Below are positions 38,469 to 47,003 of a stretch of DNA of 64,000 bases, in pieces. Position 1 is the stretch's first letter. Every line of letters begins with the position of its first letter. The DNA lies in NCBI RefSeq assembly GCF_043729335.1, contig NZ_JAYTLQ010000007.1, forward strand, positions 1 through 64,000, given 5' to 3'. The notes under the pieces are model-generated. The model made no database searches and was not told the origin of the DNA. It was given only the letters and a program-made list of their open reading frames with translations. The DNA is from Crenothrix sp043729335 (GTDB lineage Bacteria; Pseudomonadota; Gammaproteobacteria; Methylococcales; Methylomonadaceae). Position numbers and translations under genes: made by a program.

Positions 38469-40589
38469 TTAAGTGGTAACTAACTGGGTGTTTTGGCCAG
38501 GGTGTTTAGGCTGGATGGGTGGCGGCGAATTTTGTGCCAAACGTGCTATCACCTCATCCCGTGGGCCATCCAGCACAATCTGGTTGCCGGAAATAATAAT
38601 CAACCGATTAACCAGCGGCAGCAAAGAGGTTTTATGGGTGACGACGATCAAGGTTTTATTGCCTGCCAAATCGCTGGCTAAAATGTTCAGGCAGCGGCGT
38701 TCTTGTTCATCATCCATTGAAGCGGTGGGTTCATCCAGCAAAATGATGTCAGAATTACATAACAAAATACGCGTGAAAGCCACCAGTTGCTTTTGCCCGC
38801 CAGACAGGCCTTTGCCGCCTTCCTGGATTTGCAGCTCCAGACCGTTGGGGTGCGAGCTGACTAAATTAATGAGTCCGGTACGTTTTAAGGCTTCATAAAT
38901 AATTTGATCACCAGGGTCGGGGGTACCAATCAATAAATTATCCCGAAGGCTGCCCTGAAATAAACGGTGGTCCTGTTGCAAATAACCGATATGCTGGTTA
39001 AGCACGTTGCGGTCAATATGGGATAAGTCCAGTCCATCCAGTAAAATACGGCCATTACTGGGTTTGTACAGGCCTGATAATAATCGTAATAAGGTAGATT
39101 TACCCGAACCTACCGGCCCTAAAATACCAATACGCTCACCGGGCTTGATGCTCAGTTGGTTGATATTGATAGCGACAGGATTTTTTCCGTAGGCAAAATC
39201 AACGTCTTTTAATAAAAAATGCCCCTCGACATGGCTGGGTGTTAAGGGACGACTGATGCCACTGTAATCGGCATCCAGACTAAACAATCGGTTCAGCCCA
39301 TCGGTGGCCGCTTTAGCATGGCCTTGTTGTACCAACAGTCCTGGTATGCTCAAAATAGGCGCGAGCACGCGACCACTTAAGATGGAACTTGCAATCAAAG
39401 CCCCTGTGGTCATGTCGCCATCCATTACCGCCACCGAGCCGATGACGATAATCAGGCTGTAGGTCAATTGCTGCATGGCGCTGCTAAAATAACCCAGGGT
39501 TTCGCTGCTGTGGCGCATTTGTAAATCGTTATGGATGGTCTTGCTGTTCACCTGCAACCATTTTGACAAAAACTTCCAGCCACCGGATCCGGCTTTAATG
39601 GTCTCAACGCCCTCCACAGCTTCCACCAGCAAGCCGGTTTTTTTATTGGATTCTTCCGCACCGGCCATTGCCAGACGGTTAATCTTAGCGCGCATCATCA
39701 GGCCTAATAGCACACCGACAATAACCGCAACCAGTGGCACAGCGGCTACTAACGGGGTGGCTATCGCGGCGATAACCACAATAAACAGCAGTGCCATCGG
39801 CACGTCTACCCACGCAAATAAACTGCTGGCGGTATAAAAAGACCGCACCTGTTCGTAACCGCGAATCTGGCTGGCCAATGACCCTACCGAGCCTGGCATC
39901 TGGTCAATACGGACATTGAGCAAGCGCTGGAAAATCTCCCGTGACAGCTTGGCATCCAGGGTCAACGATACGGTGTCCATGATTTTTGAGCGGGCAAATT
40001 TCATCGCCAGCTCTATCAAAATTACCAGGAACACCCCTACTCCCAACACGTAAAGCGTTGAGCTGCTTTGGGTTGGGATAACCCTGTCGTAGACCTGCAT
40101 GGAGAATAAGGATGCCGCCAGATTAAGAAAATTAATAAAGGCGGTGGCCAACACTGCTTCAACTAAGATTGATCGATGGGTTAAAAAAATTTTACGCGCC
40201 AATTGCCCAAATTGCGAAGCGCCTTGCGTAGTTTTAACTTTGGATTTTTTAAACTGAATAATCAGTAAATCAGGTAAATAATCGGGTATTTTTTCAATGC
40301 CTTGGCAATGTTCAAAGATCAGTTCATCCAGACTCGATTTCTGCTGTATAACCCCCCAACCATACAGAGGGCTAAACACCAAAAATGGCATCTGGCTTAA
40401 ATCGATTTTATGGGCTTGTTTGGGTTGCGAAAGCCCCACCAGGGCACAGAGTTTGGCGATTTTTTTAAAGCTATCAGGGTTATCCTGTTGATGCGCCAAA
40501 CCCATGTTAAGCCGAAGTGAATCCAGTGCAACGCCGTGAATGGCCGATATTCTGTTGAAAGCCCACATCAATTGTTCTTGATACGTCAT
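38469..40589 (-). CDS. Type I secretion ABC permease/ATPase (LapB-like)
   Basis: A 706-aa exporter for unfolded proteins. The N-terminal 130 residues are a C39-peptidase-like domain without the catalytic cysteine, as in LapB/HlyB-type transporters that bind but do not cut their substrate. Six membrane helices (about 145-420) follow, then the ATPase: Walker A GPVGSGKSTLL, signature LSGGQKQ, Walker B ILLDEPTA, and the H-loop VVTHK. It follows the TolC-type gene by 3 bp. LapB homologues export large RTX adhesins; none is encoded here. Confidence 0.93.
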   Translation of the reverse strand: MTYQEQLMWAFNRISAIHGVALDSLRLNMGLAHQQDNPDSFKKIAKLCALVGLSQPKQAHKIDLSQMPFLVFSPLYGWGVIQQKSSLDELIFEHCQGIEKIPDYLPDLLIIQFKKSKVKTTQGASQFGQLARKIFLTHRSILVEAVLATAFINFLNLAASLFSMQVYDRVIPTQSSSTLYVLGVGVFLVILIELAMKFARSKIMDTVSLTLDAKLSREIFQRLLNVRIDQMPGSVGSLASQIRGYEQVRSFYTASSLFAWVDVPMALLFIVVIAAIATPLVAAVPLVAVIVGVLLGLMMRAKINRLAMAGAEESNKKTGLLVEAVEGVETIKAGSGGWKFLSKWLQVNSKTIHNDLQMRHSSETLGYFSSAMQQLTYSLIIVIGSVAVMDGDMTTGALIASSILSGRVLAPILSIPGLLVQQGHAKAATDGLNRLFSLDADYSGISRPLTPSHVEGHFLLKDVDFAYGKNPVAININQLSIKPGERIGILGPVGSGKSTLLRLLSGLYKPSNGRILLDGLDLSHIDRNVLNQHIGYLQQDHRLFQGSLRDNLLIGTPDPGDQIIYEALKRTGLINLVSSHPNGLELQIQEGGKGLSGGQKQLVAFTRILLCNSDIILLDEPTASMDDEQERRCLNILASDLAGNKTLIVVTHKTSLLPLVNRLIIISGNQIVLDGPRDEVIARLAQNSPPPIQPKHPGQNTQLVTT

Positions 40590-40592
40590 GCG

Positions 40593-42008
40593 CTATAATC
40601 CGTTATTGTACTGTTTAAATTCACCGCTTTTGACCATCAGTTTGTAGGTACTACTGATCAATGATGTTTTGGTATGCACGACAGCCAGCTTGTTTTGTGT
40701 CAGTTCACGCAAGGCATTTAACACGTCAAACCAACTTCTTTTACCGGCAATAAACTGTCTTTTATACGATTCCAATACCATGCTGGAAGCCTCTACAGAC
40801 GTGCTTAACAGGTCTTCGCGTTGCTGGTTGCTTAAAGCATCTTGAATGTCCGCATTCATGGATTCCAGTATATCCAGCTTAGCGGCATCAATGGCATTTT
40901 GGGCACCTTCTGCGCGTATTTGCGCCGCTTTCGCAGATTCGTAGGAAGACAGCCCCGCACCCGGTTGATAAGAAATCCCTAAGGTAAAGCGGCCATCATT
41001 ACTGTTATTAAAATTACTGTTCCCTCCATTAACAATATATTGATAGCCCACACTAATGGTAGGGTAATAAGCCGCTTTTTTTATCTTGTATCGGGCCTTT
41101 AATACTTCGACATCTTTTTGTGCCTGCAATACGGCAGGGTATTCTGCGGCCGTATCCGCTAAAAAATTGCTGGGATCATTGGTCAGTTTGGTTTCTAACC
41201 ATTTTTTGGCGAGGATGACCTGGGATTCAAGTGTGGGTGTACTGTCCAGTTCAGGATCAGAATAGCCATAATTGGTGAGCTGTTTGATTTGGATTTTGGC
41301 CACCTGATGGGTGGCTTTTGCTGATTGGATGTCGGCCAGCACCTGCTCTATGCGGGTCAATATCAGCTGTAATTCTATTTGCGGAGACACCCCGGCCGCC
41401 ACACGCCTATCCATGAATTCACGGTAATTATTTAAATCACCGAGTATTTCTTCATTAATTTGAATGCTATTTTGACTATCAATTAAATTTTGCCATGCCG
41501 TTACCGCTTTCAGGGCAATAATATAAGTTGTGGTTTCCTTCTTTGCTTCTGCGCTCTCAACTAAATGCTCTGCTTCTTCTATTTGGCCGGTAATTTTACC
41601 CCCCGTCCACAACGGTTGCTGAATTTGAAGAATTGGACTGATTATTGCCGTACCAGACGTACTGGACGATACGGATAAGGTGGGATACCGCTGCATGTCA
41701 GCAGCACGTTTTTCGCCATGGCTGGCATTAACATCGGCTTCTGCAGAAAGTATAGCGGGGTAAGCGATGGTATCTGAAATGACATCGTTTAAGTTAATGA
41801 CCTTATTCGATTTTACCGCCGCCGGTTCTGTTGCTGATGTTTTTGTAATAAACAGCGTGTTGCTTTCATTGTCTTCACCTAGCGTAGCCTGTGCGTCAAT
41901 AGGCGTATTTTGCACGGGATCATTTACAACCACGACATCTTGTTCGAGTGCGTAGCCGGTAACAGCGTAGACCAATGAGAGACTGAGTATTATTTTTGGT
42001 GTTTTCAT
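40593..42008 (-). CDS. TolC family outer-membrane efflux protein (LapE-like)
   Basis: Outer-membrane channel (471 aa) of the secretion system. N-terminal signal peptide (to about residue 20), a low-complexity linker, then two OEP repeats made of long coiled helices (about 75-270 and 275-460), ending LMVKSGEFKQY. First gene of the operon with the ABC and HlyD genes, which points to a dedicated system. Its promoter should lie in 42009-42128. Confidence 0.9.
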   Translation of the reverse strand: MKTPKIILSLSLVYAVTGYALEQDVVVVNDPVQNTPIDAQATLGEDNESNTLFITKTSATEPAAVKSNKVINLNDVISDTIAYPAILSAEADVNASHGEKRAADMQRYPTLSVSSSTSGTAIISPILQIQQPLWTGGKITGQIEEAEHLVESAEAKKETTTYIIALKAVTAWQNLIDSQNSIQINEEILGDLNNYREFMDRRVAAGVSPQIELQLILTRIEQVLADIQSAKATHQVAKIQIKQLTNYGYSDPELDSTPTLESQVILAKKWLETKLTNDPSNFLADTAAEYPAVLQAQKDVEVLKARYKIKKAAYYPTISVGYQYIVNGGNSNFNNSNDGRFTLGISYQPGAGLSSYESAKAAQIRAEGAQNAIDAAKLDILESMNADIQDALSNQQREDLLSTSVEASSMVLESYKRQFIAGKRSWFDVLNALRELTQNKLAVVHTKTSLISSTYKLMVKSGEFKQYNNGL

Positions 42009-42128
42009 ACAAGATTTAGTTCAATTCCGTAGGCACATCATTACTTGTGATGTTTTAAGTCAGGATCACTGTCGTGATTACCAATTATTTAGGTGCAGTT
42101 TTCCCATGGACGGCAAGGGTGTTTTGAT

Positions 42129-42251
42129 ATGAATACAATTAATGTAAACCTAATGGACAAGTCTAGTAGAATTTTTATAAATGTGTTGCGTAAAGCTAAA
42201 AAATTCACATTGAGCGGCTGCACCGCGATTGAATATATCAATAGAGGCTAA
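42129..42251 (+). CDS. Hypothetical 40-aa peptide divergent from the secretion operon
   Basis: ATG preceded by AAGGGTG at 7-base spacing. The peptide is basic with one cysteine (LRKAKKFTLSGCTAIEYINR in the second half). It is the only frame with a good ribosome site in the 379-bp gap 42009-42387, which otherwise shows nothing coding. Unknown; may be spurious. Confidence 0.3.
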   Translation: MNTINVNLMDKSSRIFINVLRKAKKFTLSGCTAIEYINRG

Positions 42252-42387
42252 AGGGATCTTTTAGAGGGGTGTTGCGCTGTTTTACCAGAATTTAAAAATT
42301 GCCGAACTAATCGACAGATAGTTAGGGACTGCCGGGAGTTTTCTAAAAATTTACCTGACAAATCATTATTGAACTGAGCGCTAGCGT

Positions 42388-43887
42388 TTAACCGGTTTTA
42401 TTTTCCGTTAGCCAGTTTTTTGATCTTCCGACGGCCTTAAGCCATTGCTGCTTTAATAAAATACTGTCTTGCGCTGGCAGAATGCCCTGAAATGACCGGT
42501 CAATACGCCAATTATTTTTAAGCTCGTCGACAGTCCATAATCCTACCGCCATACCGGCAAGATAAGCGGCCCCTAATGCGGTCGTCTCAAGGTGGGTGGA
42601 GCGGATAATTTCAACTGCTGATAGGTCGGCCTGAAATTGCACCATTAAATTATTGGCGGCAGCACCGCCGTCAATACGCAATTGTAAAATGGGAGTGCCG
42701 CTGTCGGCACTTAACACTTGCAACAATTCATCGACCTGAAAACAAATACTCTCCAGCGCCGCCCTAGTGATATGCGCTGCGGTTGTACCGCGTGTTATAC
42801 CGAAAATTGCCCCGCGGGCGTTAGCATCCCAGTGTGGCGCACCTAAACCTGTTAATGCAGGCACAAAATAAATACCGCCATTATCGGCCACGCTGCCGGC
42901 CAGAGCTTCTGAATCTGATGCCTGTGCAAACAACGACAAGCCATCGCGTAACCATTGAATCAAGGCGCCACCAATAAATACACTGCCTTCCAGTGCATAG
43001 TTAACGGTGTCGCCTATTTGCCAGGCGATAGTGGTTAACAGACCGTTTGTCGAAACCACCCGTGTGCTTCCTGTGTTCATCATTAAGAATGAACCGGTAC
43101 CGTAAGTGCATTTAGTCATGCCTGCTTCAATACACAGCTGACCGAATAATGCCGCTTGCTGATCTCCTGCGATAGCAGCGATGGCTATACCGGAACCGAT
43201 CGCCTCGTTATGGGTATGCCCGTAAATTTCACAAGAAGATTTTACGGTGGGTAATAGCGAGGCGGGGATATTAAATAATGCCAATAAATCGGCATCCCAC
43301 ATCAGCGTATCGATATTGTAAAGCAGCGTACGTGAGGCATTGGAAACATCGGTGATATGTAGTTCGCCTAGACTCAGATTCCACACTAGCCAACTATCAA
43401 TAGTACCGAACGCCAGCTCACCACGCTCGGCTTGCTCACGTGCACCCTCCACATGGTTAAGCAGCCACTGTATTTTGGTCGCTGAAAAATAGGCATCGAT
43501 TAACAGGCCGGTTTTGGCTGTGATCATCGGTTCCAAACCCGCGTCTTTAAGCTGTGTGCAGCTATCTGCCGTGCGCCTGTCCTGCCATACGATGGCATTA
43601 TAAATGGGCTTACCGGTTTTGCGGTGCCAGATAACCGTGGTTTCGCGTTGATTCGTAATGCCGATACCGGCAATATCTTTAGCGGTGAGTTGCGCTTGCG
43701 CCAGTGCCTGTCTGCATACGGTTACTTGAGCTTGCCATATTTCTTCGGCATCGTGTTCCACCCAACCGGGATGCGGATAATATTGTGTAAACACCATCTG
43801 AGCCATAGCAATAGGATTAGCGTTTTTGTCATAAATAATCGATCTCGAACTGCTGGTGCCTTGATCTATTGCCAAAATAAAAGCCAT
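42388..43887 (-). CDS. glpK: Glycerol kinase
   Basis: ATP + glycerol to glycerol 3-phosphate, cytoplasmic. I chose the ATG at 43887 (MAFILAIDQGTSSSRSI, 499 aa), with GAGG upstream; the frame is open to 43923. FGGY-family features are clear: DQGTSSSR, NQRETTVIWHRKTGKPIYNAIVWQDRRT, GTIDSWLVWNLS, AGDQQAALFGQ, GTGSFLMMNTG and GGAAANNLMVQFQADL. GlpD is encoded at 50685 rather than beside it. Intact. Confidence 0.96.
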   Translation of the reverse strand: MAFILAIDQGTSSSRSIIYDKNANPIAMAQMVFTQYYPHPGWVEHDAEEIWQAQVTVCRQALAQAQLTAKDIAGIGITNQRETTVIWHRKTGKPIYNAIVWQDRRTADSCTQLKDAGLEPMITAKTGLLIDAYFSATKIQWLLNHVEGAREQAERGELAFGTIDSWLVWNLSLGELHITDVSNASRTLLYNIDTLMWDADLLALFNIPASLLPTVKSSCEIYGHTHNEAIGSGIAIAAIAGDQQAALFGQLCIEAGMTKCTYGTGSFLMMNTGSTRVVSTNGLLTTIAWQIGDTVNYALEGSVFIGGALIQWLRDGLSLFAQASDSEALAGSVADNGGIYFVPALTGLGAPHWDANARGAIFGITRGTTAAHITRAALESICFQVDELLQVLSADSGTPILQLRIDGGAAANNLMVQFQADLSAVEIIRSTHLETTALGAAYLAGMAVGLWTVDELKNNWRIDRSFQGILPAQDSILLKQQWLKAVGRSKNWLTENKTG

Positions 43888-43914
43888 CGCTATTGCCTCA
43901 ATATCATAAAAACC

Positions 43915-44004
43915 GGCTACCAACTAAGACGGGACAGTTTAAAAAATCCGTTCGTGGTGAGCTTGTCGAACCATGAACGGATGTCCCGTATAAAGTGGGT
44001 AGTC
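43915..44004. repeat. Intergenic repeat with GGGACA-type inverted ends
   Basis: Left end GGCTACCAACTAAGACGGGA and right end TGTCCCGTATAAAGTGGGTA are inverted copies. The core carries TCCGTTCG, GAGCTTGTCGAACCATGAAC, the REP-like motif. Same termini as the elements at 17535 and 45659. Located just upstream of glpK. Confidence 0.75.
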
Positions 44005-44135
44005 TAAAAACTAATGTATTGAACATTATATCTGGCGGGCAGATGTTTCATTGCGGAATTTTAAAATCGACATTCGTATTGGGCTACAGATTAACGTTGC
44101 TGAAGCGATCTAAAATTTAAAAAACCTTTGCGATA

Positions 44136-44151
44136 TGTTCGGTAGCGCACC
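44136..44151 (+). promoter_or_regulatory. TGTRCG-N4-CGYACA-like site 6
   Basis: TGTTCGGTAGCGCACC followed by GACTA, 107 bp upstream of the first csbD gene. The site upstream of the csbD gene at 54179 (site 7) is nearly the same, including the GACTA extension. Confidence 0.6.
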
Positions 44152-44257
44152 GACTAATTTTAACTTTGTGCGTATTATTTTACTCAAGCGCTGGGAAACA
44201 CTACTACCGCGCTCCGATTATGGTCAACAGGTCATAATTAATTATTAGGAGATATTC

Positions 44258-44428
44258 ATGAACAAAGATCAAGTCAAAGGCAAAGTCGAAGAAGTTAAAG
44301 GCAAAGTCAAGGAAGCCGCTGGCGTATTGCTAGATGACAAAGATATGGAAACAGAAGGAGAGGTACAAAAAAACCTGGGCAAAATTCAGGGCGGTTTTGG
44401 TGATCTCAAAGAAGAAATTAAAAAATAA
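44258..44428 (+). CDS. CsbD family protein (56 aa, cytosolic)
   Basis: Small stress-response protein of the CsbD/YjbJ family: NKDQVKGKVEEVKGKVKEAA, then DDKDMETEGEVQKNLGKIQ. Highly charged, no signal peptide. TTAGGAG precedes the ATG. First of three CsbD-type genes in a row here; nearly identical at its N-terminus to the one at 54179-54355. CsbD proteins are induced by general stress; molecular role unknown. Confidence 0.9.
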   Translation: MNKDQVKGKVEEVKGKVKEAAGVLLDDKDMETEGEVQKNLGKIQGGFGDLKEEIKK

Positions 44429-44520
44429 ACCAAACCCATTTGTTAAGCCATGTAGCAAAACTATAGTAGCGTTGCTAGATGGCGACCCAATAATCCCAAA
44501 CTATTTTTTAGGAAAAGACC

Positions 44521-44796
44521 ATGAAAATTATCGGACTCTGTGCAGCAATTTTATTGACTTCTATTTCATTTGGCAGTTATGCCGAAGAAGTGAATAGTGA
44601 CACCACTATTAATCAAGACCAGTTAAACGGTAAAGTTGAACAAACCAAAGGTAAGGTGAAGGAAGCCACGGGTGTATTAACGGATGACAAAGACTTGAAA
44701 ACGGAAGGTAATGTTCAAAAAAATGTGGGTAAAGCGCAAGAAGGCATCGGCGATGTTAAAGAAAAAATGAATAAAGATATTAAGGAAGGCAATTAA
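44521..44796 (+). CDS. CsbD family protein with signal peptide (91 aa)
   Basis: Signal peptide at about 1-21 (CAAILLTSISFGSYA) followed by a CsbD domain (INQDQLNGKVEQTKGKVKEA, then TDDKDLKTEGNVQKNVGKAQ). Exported to the periplasm by inference. TTAGGAAAA precedes the ATG. Separated from its neighbours by about 90 bp each side. Confidence 0.87.
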   Translation: MKIIGLCAAILLTSISFGSYAEEVNSDTTINQDQLNGKVEQTKGKVKEATGVLTDDKDLKTEGNVQKNVGKAQEGIGDVKEKMNKDIKEGN

Positions 44797-44891
44797 AACA
44801 GCTATTGAAGTGCTAGAGCCAAGCTGCAATCAGCTACTGCACTGCTGGGTGGCATCAAAATATTCTGAAGTAATTTCCCAAAGGGACAACC

Positions 44892-45182
44892 ATGAAACAC
44901 AGCCACTTTAAACTCACCGGCCAATGGGCTATTGTCTTTTTAATGCTGGCTTCGTTTGGCGCTTATGCTGAACAAAGCCAAAATGACAGCACTATCAATA
45001 AAGATCAAGTCAATGGCCGGATCGAAGAAAGCAAAGGCACGGTAAAGGAAATGACAGGGAAGATAATGGATGACAAAGGCATGGAAATAGAAGGCAATGT
45101 CCAAAAAAATCTCGGTAAAGCCCAGGCAGGCTTTGGCGATTTAAAAAAAGATATTAAAGATGACGTTAACAAAGACAATTAA
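44892..45182 (+). CDS. CsbD family protein with signal peptide (96 aa)
   Basis: Signal peptide at about 1-26 (AIVFLMLASFGAYA) and a CsbD domain (INKDQVNGRIEESKGTVKEM, then DDKGMEIEGNVQKNLGKAQ). Paralogue of the two genes before it, from local duplication. AAAGGGA precedes the ATG. Periplasmic by inference. Confidence 0.87.
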   Translation: MKHSHFKLTGQWAIVFLMLASFGAYAEQSQNDSTINKDQVNGRIEESKGTVKEMTGKIMDDKGMEIEGNVQKNLGKAQAGFGDLKKDIKDDVNKDN

Positions 45183-45269
45183 AAATAAACGCTCGGTGTA
45201 GTCCACTGTTAAAGACACTGCACAAGGCAACAACAATACGCTAAACGCATTTTCAAGGAAAAAATAAAC

Positions 45270-45596
45270 ATGAAACTTACTAACATTACACTTACTGGCT
45301 TATCGGCTGCGCTGGTTTTATCTGTCGCTTCATGGGGTGCTTATGCCGGAGAAAGCCACATGGCCGAAGCACTTAAACACGCGGAAGCTGCGGCAAAAGC
45401 TGCCGATGGCAAAGCGGTTAATGGCGTTGTTGAGCATGCAGAGGCTGCGAAAACCCATGCCGATACTGCTAAGGAACATCTGGATGCCGGCATTACCAGC
45501 CTAAACGATGCGATTGATCACGGCAAAATGAAGCATGCTGACTTAGCGAAAAAATCTGCCGACGAAGCGGTAACTCATTTAAAAGCAGCGCAATAA
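45270..45596 (+). CDS. Small metal-binding protein SmbP-like
   Basis: A 108-aa exported protein. Signal peptide about 1-26 (SVASWGAYA). The mature part is an alanine- and histidine-rich helical repeat in which His recurs about every seventh residue (HMAEALKHAEAAAKAAD, VEHAEAAKTHADTAKEHLD, HADLAKKSADEAVTHL). That is the pattern of SmbP, a periplasmic Cu/Ni-binding protein of Nitrosomonas. AAGGAAAAA precedes the ATG. It closes the CsbD cluster. Confidence 0.85.
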   Translation: MKLTNITLTGLSAALVLSVASWGAYAGESHMAEALKHAEAAAKAADGKAVNGVVEHAEAAKTHADTAKEHLDAGITSLNDAIDHGKMKHADLAKKSADEAVTHLKAAQ

Positions 45597-45658
45597 GCCG
45601 ATTGCTTACCCCTGAAAAAACGGCGGGTGAAAACTCGCCATTGCTGTTAGACAAAATG

Positions 45659-45783
45659 GCTACCCATTTAAAACGGGACATCCGTTCGTCCTGAGCTTGT
45701 CGAAGGACTTGTGGTTCATGGTTCGACAAGGCTCTCATGAGCTTGTCGAATGGCTCACTACGAACGGATTTTAAGTTGGTAGG
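45659..45783. repeat. Intergenic REP-like element with inverted ends
   Basis: Ends GGCTACCCATTTAAAACGGG and TTTTAAGTTGGTAGG are inverted copies. The core has CCGTTCGTCCTGAGCTTGTC, GAAGGACTTGTGGTTCATGG and a second GAGCTTGTCGAATGG arm, i.e. nested palindromes. Related to 43915-44004 and to the core at 19653-19716. Confidence 0.78.
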
Positions 45784-45978
45784 CGACAAAATAAACTGAC
45801 TATCCTGAATGCTGCGCTGTTTTGATGGCTTAATTAGCACAGGGTTTAGAGGTGTATAAAGATTTTAGGCTTCTAAAATTTGATTATTTAAAAAATCCAA
45901 TCATAAACTCGGTTATTATCATACCTCCTCTAAAATTGGGGAATGGCTCATTATCTTTTTTATTTTAAGGTGATTCTA

Positions 45979-46377
45979 ATGAAAAACAGTTATCAATCCA
46001 TTGCAGCACTGGCTTTATTTGCGCTATTGTCTACAACAAGTAGTGCAGAAACTGCAAAAAAAACCGAAGCCATGCCCCCAAAACATGAAGGGATGGGCAT
46101 GCAGCACGGCTCAGGTGGTATGGGAGGCATGGGCGGTATGGGCATGCGCCACGGTATGGGTATGATGGACGGTATGACTGAAGAGCAAAGAGATCAGCAT
46201 ATGCGTGCCATGCAAGACCATATGTTACAAATGCACGATTTGTCCAATCAGATACTCGCTGAAAAAGACCCCAGCAAAAAAGAAGCCCTTAAAACTCAAC
46301 AGCTGCAACTGATGAAATCACATCATGCACAAATGATGGAAAGCCACTCCCCGATGAAGGAAATGCCTAAAAAATAA
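45979..46377 (+). CDS. Met/His-rich exported protein
   Basis: A 132-aa protein from the ATG at 45979, with AAGGTGATT just upstream. Signal peptide about 1-23 (LLSTTSSAE). Residues about 32-70 are very rich in Met, His and Gly (GMGMQHGSGGMGGMGGMGMR), then a helical region with further Met/His (QHMRAMQDHMLQMHDL). Met- and His-rich periplasmic proteins often bind copper; this is an inference. Follows the SmbP-like gene on the same strand. Confidence 0.75.
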   Translation: MKNSYQSIAALALFALLSTTSSAETAKKTEAMPPKHEGMGMQHGSGGMGGMGGMGMRHGMGMMDGMTEEQRDQHMRAMQDHMLQMHDLSNQILAEKDPSKKEALKTQQLQLMKSHHAQMMESHSPMKEMPKK

Positions 46378-46418
46378 CCGGGCATTTTAGCTTTGTGTTG
46401 CACGTGGTGGCGCATGCT

Positions 46419-47003
46419 TCATTTTTTACTTGCATTACCACGCTGCAACACGTTCCACAGAGAACGCACGTTACTGTGCAATTGTGTTGATACGATAGTA
46501 ATGGCTATTTCTTCCATAGCGGCTAACACACAAAGTACCGTAGCAAACTTAAATGGCCACACAGGCCCGCCCAAAAAGGCAGGGTATAGCGATAAACCAA
46601 CCGCCGCCAACGCACATTTTACTAGCCAAGTATGGTAACTGGTGGCTGCACGGAATTTAACATAGCCGACAATGCCCGGTAACAGAAAGCAAGTGATTAC
46701 CACCGCCACATAAACCGCTTCTTGACGAACGACTTGGGGCCATAACCACCAGCAACTCAGCGAAATCGTCAAAAATAAAGTCACATCGGCATAAGTATCG
46801 AGCTTTGCCCCCAAGTCACTTACTTGGCCGCTTAAGCGTGCGGCTAAGCCATCTAAAGCATCAGACAAAAATGCGGCCGCCAATAGCAGCAAAAATGCTA
46901 TGCCATAGCCATGCCAAGCCATAAAGAGCAAAACCGGCGAACACACTAAACGGAACAGCGTTAACATATTCGCAATTGTCATTAATTCGGGTGAAATTTT
47001 CAT
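46419..47003 (-). CDS. CDP-alcohol phosphatidyltransferase family protein
   Basis: A 194-aa membrane enzyme that swaps CMP from a CDP-linked lipid for an alcohol. The motif D-x2-DG-x2-AR-x8-G-x3-D-x3-D is visible in SDALDGLAARLSGQVSDLGA followed by KLDTYADV. About six helices. I start at 47003, where the ATG overlaps the stop of the phosphodiesterase-type gene (ATGA). Third gene of a likely operon with a CarS-like and an EEP-family gene. Which alcohol it uses is unknown. Confidence 0.88.
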   Translation of the reverse strand: MKISPELMTIANMLTLFRLVCSPVLLFMAWHGYGIAFLLLLAAAFLSDALDGLAARLSGQVSDLGAKLDTYADVTLFLTISLSCWWLWPQVVRQEAVYVAVVITCFLLPGIVGYVKFRAATSYHTWLVKCALAAVGLSLYPAFLGGPVWPFKFATVLCVLAAMEEIAITIVSTQLHSNVRSLWNVLQRGNASKK

